This document shows, piece by piece, positions 1-4,301 of a stretch of DNA of 6,246 nucleotides (within the stretch, counting starts at the first letter, position 1; each line of letters begins with the position of its first letter). The stretch is from UBA3775 sp964625275 (GTDB taxonomy: Bacteria > Bacillota > Clostridia > Lachnospirales > Lachnospiraceae), in NCBI GenBank assembly GCA_964625275.1, contig CAZVBH010000112.1:1-6246 (forward strand). The letters run 5' to 3'. The translations under genes and the position numbers were made by a program. The notes below the pieces were generated by a model. The model was not told the DNA's origin and did no database searches. It saw only the letters and a program-made list of their open reading frames with translations.

Positions 1-458
1 CTACAGGTCCTGAGATTTGGGAGCAGACAGACGGAAAGGTTGATATCTTTATTGCCGGCGTTGGTACAGGCGGTACAATTACAGGTGTAGGCGAGTATCA
101 TAAGAGCCAGAATCCAAATGTGAAGGTAGTTGCCGTTGAACCAGCAACAAGCCCTGTTCTTTCACAGGGAACAGCAGGTCCTCACAAGATTCAGGGTATT
201 GGCGCAGGCTTCGTTCCGGAAGTACTTAATACCAAGGTTTATGATGAAGTAATTACCATTGCAAATGAAGATGCATTCTCAGAGGGCAAGGCTTTCGCAG
301 TAACAGAAGGCATCCTTGTAGGTATTTCATCAGGTGCAGCCTTAAAGGCAGCTGCAATCCTTGCTAAGAGACCGGAAAATAAGGGTAAGACAATTGTTGC
401 ATTACTTCCTGATTCAGGTGACAGATACCTTTCAACTCAGTTATTTAACAATAACTAA
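1..458 (+). CDS. cysK: Cysteine synthase A (O-acetylserine sulfhydrylase), C-terminal half
   Basis: This PLP enzyme makes L-cysteine from O-acetylserine and sulfide in the cytoplasm. The gene is cut by the window start. The reading frame begins at base 3 and gives 151 residues before TAA, about half of the usual 305-310, so the PLP-binding lysine lies outside. Visible family signatures are the GTGGT phosphate-binding loop (partial residues 21-25), GIGAGFVPEVLN (65-76, the region typical of CysK around the serine-acetyltransferase tail site), GISSGAA (107-113, containing the serine that contacts the PLP ring nitrogen) and the ending LPDSGDRYLST. A GTG at base 120 is an internal codon, not a start. 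The downstream regulator gene follows after 33 bp with no terminator between, so the two are probably co-transcribed. CysK rather than CysM or cystathionine beta-synthase is favoured by these motifs and the compact C-terminus. Confidence 0.95.
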   Translation, partial: TGPEIWEQTDGKVDIFIAGVGTGGTITGVGEYHKSQNPNVKVVAVEPATSPVLSQGTAGPHKIQGIGAGFVPEVLNTKVYDEVITIANEDAFSEGKAFAVTEGILVGISSGAALKAAAILAKRPENKGKTIVALLPDSGDRYLSTQLFNNN

Positions 459-491
459 GAGGACAGTATTAACTGAAAAGGATTTTGCAAT

Positions 492-926
492 ATGAAAATA
501 TCAACTAAGGGCAGATATGCCTTGAGAATTATGATGGATCTTGCAACCTATCATACAGGCGAGTCAGTATGTATGCGAGATATTGCAAGAAGACAGGAAA
601 TCTCAGAAAAATATCTTGAACAGATAATTTCCACTCTTAATAAAGGTGGATTTGTCAGAAGTGCGCGTGGTAAAAATGGAGGTTATACACTTCGTTATCG
701 TCCGGAAGAGTATACAGTAGGTCAGATATTGAGAATGACAGAAGGCGATCTTACACCAATCGATTATCTTTCTGAAAATGGTGAAGATGGAAAGACAAAA
801 GATACATTCGCAACCATGAAGCTTTGGGGTATGCTCTCAGAAGCCATCAATGGAGTTGTTGATAAAGTAACCTTGGCTGACCTGGTAAGCTGGCAGATGG
901 AAGCTGTTGACCAGTATGTAATCTAA
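492..926 (+). CDS. cymR: Rrf2-family transcriptional regulator, CymR-like (cysteine metabolism repressor)
   Basis: This is a 144-residue dimeric winged-helix DNA-binding protein of normal Rrf2 length. The N-terminus MKISTKGRYALRIMMDLA is the family signature. The helix-turn-helix and wing span about residues 25-67, including ISEKYLEQIIS (recognition helix region) and the wing RGKNGGYTL. The C-terminal part (LTPIDYLSENGEDGK, then LWGMLSEAINGVVDKVTLADL) matches the layout I remember for Bacillus CymR. IscR and NsrR place three [2Fe-2S] cysteine ligands after the EG near residue 84. Here that stretch has no cysteine and the only one is C27, so cluster sensing is unlikely. In Bacillus and Staphylococcus, CymR represses sulfur and cysteine genes in complex with CysK, and here cysK is directly upstream. 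The start is supported by AAAAGG at 476-481, a modest ribosome site. Rrf2 family is near certain; CymR function is inference from similarity and neighbour. Confidence 0.92.
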   Translation: MKISTKGRYALRIMMDLATYHTGESVCMRDIARRQEISEKYLEQIISTLNKGGFVRSARGKNGGYTLRYRPEEYTVGQILRMTEGDLTPIDYLSENGEDGKTKDTFATMKLWGMLSEAINGVVDKVTLADLVSWQMEAVDQYVI

Positions 927-1007
927 CCTTATCTGAAAAGTGGCTTTAAGGTTATGAGCAAGTAGCGAAGCGGACACGGAATATCCACTTTGAACTTAAA
1001 AGATAAG
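924..1007 (+). other. Structured intergenic segment with nested inverted repeats
   Basis: Just after the regulator gene lie several perfect complementary arms. TAACCTTA (924-931) pairs with TAAGGTTA (947-954), an 8-bp stem with a 15-nt loop. AAAGTGG (937-943) pairs with CCACTTT (985-991). CTTATCT (928-934) pairs with AGATAAG (1001-1007). The last two nest into one long hairpin, while the first is mutually exclusive with them, so the RNA could adopt either fold. The enclosed GC-richer segment around GTAGCGAAGCGGAC (963-976) looks unlike the surrounding AT-rich DNA. It could be an mRNA 3' stabilising structure or a dispersed palindromic repeat. No known RNA family is recognised. Confidence 0.35.
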
Positions 1008-1015
1008 ATATTAAT

Positions 1016-1054
1016 AAAAGAGTTCTATGCTTTAGGCAGTAGGACTCTTTTTTT
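1016..1054 (+). terminator. Rho-independent terminator after the cysK-cymR unit
   Basis: The 5' arm AAAAGAGTTCTATGC (1016-1030) pairs with 1036-1051 across the loop TTTAG (1031-1035). The stem has one bulged G (1039) and one G-U pair. Its base runs into a T tract (1048-1054). The stem, small loop and seven Ts make a convincing intrinsic terminator separating the cysteine genes from the next operon. Confidence 0.85.
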
Positions 1055-1057
1055 CTG

Positions 1058-1091
1058 AAAAGCCTCTGCTTATTATAGCAGGCGGACTTTT
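1058..1091. other. Bulged hairpin between terminator and promoter
   Basis: AAAAG, CC and CTGC (1058-1069) can pair with GCAG, GG and CTTTT (1078-1091) around an 8-nt loop, with bulges at C1083 and A1086 and one G-U pair. It ends in only four Ts on the + strand, and the minus strand also has a short A/T flank. It may be a secondary terminator, or chance complementarity in AT-rich DNA. Confidence 0.25.
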
Positions 1092-1103
1092 AAAATAAAT
1101 GTA

Positions 1104-1132
1104 TTGCCCTTAAGTGAAGGGCTTGTTATAAT
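1104..1132 (+). promoter_or_regulatory. Sigma-A-type promoter for the hydrolase operon
   Basis: The -35 hexamer TTGCCC (1104-1109) is separated by exactly 17 bp from a perfect -10 TATAAT (1127-1132), which is preceded by an extended TG (1124-1125). Transcription is expected to begin near 1138-1140. That leaves a leader of about 58 nt before the hydrolase ATG. The promoter lies downstream of the terminator at 1016-1054, so it starts a separate transcription unit. Confidence 0.85.
1106..1122. promoter_or_regulatory. Perfect palindrome in the promoter spacer (candidate operator)
   Basis: GCCCTT (1106-1111) and AAGGGC (1117-1122) form a perfect 6+6 inverted repeat with a 5-bp centre. It overlaps the -35 hexamer and fills most of the spacer. 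A dimeric repressor bound here would block RNA polymerase. The regulator is unknown, and none is encoded next to the operon within this window. Confidence 0.45.
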
Positions 1133-1140
1133 GTGAGTGA

Positions 1141-1197
1141 ATGGCTAAAAGCCAAATGAGGAGTAAAAGGTCTGTTGACGACGTAATGGAGATTTAA
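1141..1197 (+). CDS. Possible 18-codon upstream ORF or remnant N-terminus
   Basis: ATG at 1141 opens 18 codons (MAKSQMRSKRSVDDVMEI) ending in TAA at 1195-1197, in the same frame as the hydrolase and directly abutting its ATG. A second ATG in this frame lies at 1156. Neither has a good ribosome site, and 1141 would lie within a few bases of the predicted transcript start. It could be a leader peptide, a former hydrolase N-terminus cut off by a stop codon, or chance. TGGCT/AGCCA (1142-1146/1150-1154) also forms a small hairpin here. Confidence 0.2.
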   Translation: MAKSQMRSKRSVDDVMEI

Positions 1198-2046
1198 ATG
1201 AGAACTTTGAGAAGACCTCACGATGTGGTGAGTGAATATAAATTTATAGATGTAGGCAATCGTCACATGAGATTATTAATTGTAAGGCCTAAGGGAAAGT
1301 CTAAGCTTTCAAAGTCTCCGGGAGTTTTATGGCTTCATGGAGGCGGTTATCTTACAGGCTTTCCTGAGATGGTATATATGTCCAGGGCTATTGATTTGGT
1401 GAGAAAATGTGGCGCAGTAGTTGTTGCACCTGCCTATACACTTTCCTTTAGGGCACCCTATCCGGCAGGACTTAGAGACTGCCACAAGGCATTGGTATAT
1501 ATGAGAGACAATGCAGACAGATTAGGAATTGACTCCGCTCAGCTTATGGTTGGTGGCGAAAGTGCAGGAGGAGGACTGACAGCAGCCTTATGCATGTATG
1601 AAAAGGATAATGGCGGTGTCAAAATTGCATTTCAGATGCCACTTTATCCAATGCTTGACTGCTTTGATACAGATTCATCTAAAAATAATCATGAAAAGGT
1701 ATGGAATACCCCTAAAAATCATATTGCATGGAGAATTTATCTCTCAGGACTAGGCAGAAGCGAGAGGGTACCATGTTATGCATCTCCAGCAAGACGTAAG
1801 GATTATTCCGGACTTCCACCCTGCTATACCTTTGTGGGCAATATTGAACCCTTCTTTGTAGAAACCCTTCAGTATGTAAGAAATTTACGAATGGCCGGGG
1901 TTGAGGCTAAAATGGATATCTATAGAGATTTTTATCATGCATATGATATGATGCAGCCGAGCTCAAAGAGGTCGAAACAGGCAGCAGACAGATTTTGTGC
2001 AGCATTTAATGAGGCGAGAAAAAAGTACTTTGCACCTCAAGAGTAA
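1198..2046 (+). CDS. Alpha/beta hydrolase, hormone-sensitive-lipase (fold-3) type esterase
   Basis: The gene encodes 282 residues, close to the usual 280-320 for this esterase group. After a short N-terminus come the oxyanion-hole motif HGGG (H47-G50, in LWLHGGGYLTGFPE), the nucleophile elbow GESAGG (S122) and a histidine in DFYHAYD (H247). The acid position, usually Asp in a GxxDPxxDE setting, reads GNIEPFFVET, so E217 would serve. No signal peptide or membrane span is seen, so it is probably cytoplasmic. It likely hydrolyses esters of small or acylated substrates; the substrate cannot be read from sequence. The start is supported by GGAG (1188-1191) at 6-nt spacing. The in-frame stop just upstream (1195-1197) excludes a longer protein. 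It is the first gene of a three-gene operon, 15 bp before the acyltransferase-like gene. Confidence 0.92.
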   Translation: MRTLRRPHDVVSEYKFIDVGNRHMRLLIVRPKGKSKLSKSPGVLWLHGGGYLTGFPEMVYMSRAIDLVRKCGAVVVAPAYTLSFRAPYPAGLRDCHKALVYMRDNADRLGIDSAQLMVGGESAGGGLTAALCMYEKDNGGVKIAFQMPLYPMLDCFDTDSSKNNHEKVWNTPKNHIAWRIYLSGLGRSERVPCYASPARRKDYSGLPPCYTFVGNIEPFFVETLQYVRNLRMAGVEAKMDIYRDFYHAYDMMQPSSKRSKQAADRFCAAFNEARKKYFAPQE

Positions 2047-2061
2047 TATAGAGGAACTGAC

Positions 2062-3336
2062 ATGGATATTAACGATAACTGGTATCAGGTTGACAATGTA
2101 GCCAAGGTTTTTCTTGCAACTCATTCAGAAAGAGATACACGAAGTCTTCGAGTCAGCTGTACCCTGCGTGAAAAAATAGATAAAGAGAGCCTGCAGAAGG
2201 CATTAGACAAAACAATAGCTTCCAGAAGTCTCTTTCAGGTCAGAATACGAAGAGGACTTTTCTGGCATTATATTGAACAGACCAATGCAAGACCTTTAGT
2301 GGAAGAGGAAAATGGCAGAGTATGTCCTGTTTTATATGGAAAAAATTATAGAGGAACTCTTCATTACAAGGTAAGCTATTACCATAATCGGATTAATTTT
2401 GAAATATTTCATGCACTTACTGACGGTACGGGTGCGTTTGAATTTTTAAATCTTCTGGTGCTTAATTATTTAAAGCTAAAGCATCCAAAGGAGCTTGGAA
2501 ATATTTCTTTGGGCTCGGGAGCCTCAGTCAGTGAGCTTGAACAGGACAGCTTTAACAAATTTTATGAAAAGACACCAATTTCGGATTCGGCAGGGGAGCT
2601 TTCACCGACAGGATTAAATAAAGCTTATTCCATAAGAGGGTTAAAGCTTCCATTTAATCAACTGCAGTTCTTTAAGGTTAGAATGCCGGTGAGCAGGCTT
2701 TTGGAAAAAGCAAAAGAAAAAAGAGTTAGTCTTACCAGCTACGTTGGTGCCTGCCTTATGCTTGCAATATATAGAGATATGCCGGTCGTAAAAAGAAATA
2801 TTCCGGTGACAATCAGTGTACCGGTAAATTTGAGAAATTTCTATCCCTCAGAAACTGCCAGAAATTTTTTTAACAGTGTAAGTATAAGTCATCACTTTGA
2901 TGGAACCGAAAACTTGGATAATCTTTGCAAAGATTTTGATTCTCAGCTTAAGGAAAGTCTGAAGCCTGAAAATATAAAGAAGCAGATGGCTGCTTATCAG
3001 AAAATTGAAAGACTTATGTTTATAAGGATGATTCCACTTGTTTTAAAGCAGCCGGTGGTAAGATTTTTTTCAAAAAGAGATGCAAAAACAGTTTCAGCAG
3101 TAGTGTCAAATACGGGAATAATTAAAACTCCTGACGAGCTTCATGACTATATTTATGACTATGAGTTGCTTTGCAGCCACAATGGTTTCTACCTGTCAAT
3201 GTGTACCTATGGAGAGTATTTGACGATGGGAATTACCAGTGGCTATAGAAATACAGGAGTGTTGCGTGACTTCCTGTGTGAATTTACAAGAGACGGCATA
3301 GAAGCAGAGGTTTATTCAACAGAGGTTATCAGATAA
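2062..3336 (+). CDS. Condensation-domain/alcohol-acetyltransferase-like acyltransferase
   Basis: This 424-residue protein has the size and layout of stand-alone members of the CoA-dependent acyltransferase superfamily (condensation domains, PapA5-like and AATase-like enzymes). The key motif is HALTDG (H117 to G122), fitting the HxxxDG active site in which the histidine acts as base. A second conserved-looking block is ISVPVNLRNFYPSETARNFF (251-270), which matches the latch or channel region of this family. No carrier-protein or adenylation domain is attached, so it is not a typical NRPS module. The expected role is transfer of an acyl group from CoA or a carrier to an alcohol or amine. Acceptor and donor are unknown. 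GAGG at 2051-2054 supports the start. The flanking hydrolase and membrane protein, 15 and 12 bp away, suggest one shared pathway. Confidence 0.85.
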   Translation: MDINDNWYQVDNVAKVFLATHSERDTRSLRVSCTLREKIDKESLQKALDKTIASRSLFQVRIRRGLFWHYIEQTNARPLVEEENGRVCPVLYGKNYRGTLHYKVSYYHNRINFEIFHALTDGTGAFEFLNLLVLNYLKLKHPKELGNISLGSGASVSELEQDSFNKFYEKTPISDSAGELSPTGLNKAYSIRGLKLPFNQLQFFKVRMPVSRLLEKAKEKRVSLTSYVGACLMLAIYRDMPVVKRNIPVTISVPVNLRNFYPSETARNFFNSVSISHHFDGTENLDNLCKDFDSQLKESLKPENIKKQMAAYQKIERLMFIRMIPLVLKQPVVRFFSKRDAKTVSAVVSNTGIIKTPDELHDYIYDYELLCSHNGFYLSMCTYGEYLTMGITSGYRNTGVLRDFLCEFTRDGIEAEVYSTEVIR

Positions 3337-3348
3337 AGGATTTTAAAT

Positions 3349-4005
3349 ATGAAATTTTGTCCAAAATGTAATTTGAAAATTGGTGGAAGCACAGACTATT
3401 GTCCACTTTGCCAAAATGAGCTTACCGGTGAGCCGGATGAAAATTATTTTCCACCGGTTTATGAGCTGAGGAAAAAATCGATGTGCTACAAAATCCAGCT
3501 TATGGCCACGCTCTCGGCAATTGTGATTTCTGTGCTCCTTGACTATTGTTTAGATCTGCATGGAGCTCTCCACTGGAGCAGTCTTGTGGTTTTGCTGGGA
3601 ATCATTTCTCAGCTGGTTACAAGAATCCTTATTAAGCGTAATGCAGGTCTGATATCCTTCATAACATATATTGCTATGGGACTTTTGGTTTTTATTATCA
3701 TAGGTGCAAGACTTGTGGGACTTAGTGATTTTTGCGCAGGCTATGTCATACCGTCAATGTTTATGGCAGTACTTGGAGCTCAGTTCCTTTTGGCATTTTT
3801 AGACAGACTTGGGAATGTTATGGTATATTTTATCTGCACCCTGCTTATAAGCATGTGCTTTGTTGGATTCATGTCAGTACACAGCTGCAGCTTTATGCTT
3901 TTGTGGAAAATATGTGGCGGCTTGGATCTTATATTGCTGCTCGGAGTAATTATTTTTCGAGGCGGCAGACTTTGGATAGAAATCCAAAAAAGGACGAATT
4001 TGTAA
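3349..4005 (+). CDS. Zinc-ribbon multi-pass membrane protein, function unknown
   Basis: The protein has 218 residues. The N-terminus carries two CPxC knuckles, C4-P-K-C7 and C18-P-L-C21, a classic short zinc ribbon. A charged linker (about 25-48) follows, then about six hydrophobic spans near 52-68, 77-95, 100-121, 128-149, 155-177 and 183-203, and a short basic tail. It resembles a conserved Firmicutes family I believe is catalogued as DUF6320, but the number is from memory. It is probably an inner-membrane protein with a cytoplasmic zinc ribbon. The ribosome site AAAGGA (3335-3340) overlaps the upstream stop codon, and 12 bp separate the genes, so translational coupling is likely. It could be a membrane anchor, partner or transporter for the product of the two enzymes. 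No enzymatic motif is visible. Confidence 0.85.
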   Translation: MKFCPKCNLKIGGSTDYCPLCQNELTGEPDENYFPPVYELRKKSMCYKIQLMATLSAIVISVLLDYCLDLHGALHWSSLVVLLGIISQLVTRILIKRNAGLISFITYIAMGLLVFIIIGARLVGLSDFCAGYVIPSMFMAVLGAQFLLAFLDRLGNVMVYFICTLLISMCFVGFMSVHSCSFMLLWKICGGLDLILLLGVIIFRGGRLWIEIQKRTNL

Positions 4006-4029
4006 AAAAATCAACCTGATAAAAAGTTC

Positions 4030-4054
4030 AATGTAAAATTTGATTACATTTTTT
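4030..4054 (+). terminator. Weak AT-rich terminator after the three-gene operon
   Basis: AATGTAA (4030-4036) and TTACATT (4044-4050) form a perfect 7-bp stem with a 7-nt loop, followed directly by more Ts (to 4054). The stem holds only one G-C pair, so termination may be partial. Its position 24 bp past the last stop codon fits an operon end. Confidence 0.6.
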
Positions 4055-4063
4055 GAGATGCTT

Positions 4064-4109
4064 TTTGTATAAATTAGCAGAGTTTGTATATAAATTTTAT
4101 ATTTTGTAT
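4064..4109 (+). repeat. Three TTTGTAT direct repeats at about 20-bp spacing
   Basis: TTTGTAT occurs at 4064-4070, 4083-4089 and 4103-4109, giving steps of 19 and 20 bp, close to two helical turns. The array sits immediately upstream of the -35 hexamer of the ppdK leader promoter, and the last copy touches it. The sites would face the same side of the DNA. This could be a regulator array, an UP-element-like or curved AT tract, or chance in AT-rich DNA. Confidence 0.4.
4088..4102. repeat. 15-bp AT palindrome upstream of the leader promoter
   Basis: ATATAAA (4088-4094) and TTTATAT (4096-4102) are perfect inverted copies around a single T. The palindrome lies between the second and third TTTGTAT repeats. 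It is purely A/T, so chance is a serious alternative. Confidence 0.3.
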
Positions 4110-4137
4110 TGAAAATATATTGCGTATAGAGTACAAT
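4109..4137 (+). promoter_or_regulatory. Sigma-A-type promoter for the ppdK leader
   Basis: TTGAAA (4109-4114) and TACAAT (4132-4137) are separated by exactly 17 bp. Transcription is expected near A4144, giving a leader of about 158 nt before ppdK. I saw no comparable promoter between 4230 and 4301: TAATAT at 4273-4278 lacks a -35 at proper spacing. This one therefore probably serves ppdK by read-through of the terminator at 4206-4230. Confidence 0.8.
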
Positions 4138-4143
4138 TCTCTT

Positions 4144-4230
4144 ATGTAGACTACGTTTACAATGGGGTGAGGTAGTTAGATACGCAAGTATTGTATGATG
4201 GCTTGAAGACCCCTTACTGGGGTCTTTTTT
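4144..4230 (+). promoter_or_regulatory. Candidate attenuator or riboswitch leader of ppdK (or a stand-alone small RNA)
   Basis: The expected transcript folds as follows. TGTAGAC (4145-4151) pairs with GTTTACA (4155-4161), one G-U pair, loop TAC. Next, GGGGT (4164-4168) can pair with ACCCC (4209-4213), closing an irregular arm that ends in GATAC-GCAA-GTATT (4179-4192), a stem capped by a GNRA tetraloop. The ACCCC strand is also the 5' arm of the terminator at 4206-4230, so the two folds exclude each other. That is the architecture of a switch controlling read-through into ppdK. Many pairs in the arm are G-U. I do not recognise a known riboswitch, T-box or protein-binding leader. A separate small RNA of about 87 nt is the alternative. 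Confidence 0.55.
4206..4230 (+). terminator. Strong intrinsic terminator inside the ppdK leader
   Basis: AAGACCCC (4206-4213) and GGGGTCTT (4219-4226) form a perfect 8-bp stem with loop TTACT, running into six Ts (4225-4230). It lies between the only good promoter and the ppdK start, 71 bp before the ATG. This favours transcription attenuation over simple operon termination, because another terminator already lies at 4030-4054. Confidence 0.92.
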
Positions 4231-4301
4231 ATTTATACTATTTGCAGGGGAAAATAACTGCCGGCCTGAGAATAATATTTAAATTTGTGGAGGAAGCAAA
4301 A

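Noticed and set aside
120..458. GTG at 120 as the start of a short 112-residue protein
   Set aside because: Conserved CysK sequence, including the GTGGT loop, continues upstream in frame to the window edge, so the gene is simply truncated by the window.
492..926. Annotation of the Rrf2 gene as IscR
   Set aside because: The three cluster-ligand cysteines are missing and no iscS or iscU gene is adjacent. The C-terminal sequence resembles CymR instead.
471..1062. CTGAAAAG occurring near 473, 933 and 1055
   Set aside because: Three short A-rich octamers at irregular spacing and in different contexts (ribosome site, hairpin arm, hairpin base) are not convincing as a repeat family.
1133..1237. 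10-base repeat GTGAGTGAAT at 1133-1142 and 1228-1237
   Set aside because: One copy is next to the predicted transcript start and the other is in hydrolase codons. No palindrome or array supports a regulatory role.
2047..2358. 12-base repeat TATAGAGGAACT at 2047-2058 and 2347-2358, exactly 300 bp apart
   Set aside because: The first copy contains a ribosome site and the second lies in coding sequence. Two copies are likely chance.
3732..4019. 95-codon + strand frame overlapping the zinc-ribbon membrane gene
   Set aside because: It is out of frame within a gene that has clear CPxC knuckles and membrane spans. It has no ribosome site and its composition is unlike a real protein.
4164..4213. 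Fluoride, c-di-GMP or T-box identity for the ppdK leader
   Set aside because: Short stretches such as TGATGGC recall parts of known riboswitches, but the other conserved helices and core bases, and the T-box GGTGG-type sequence, are absent.
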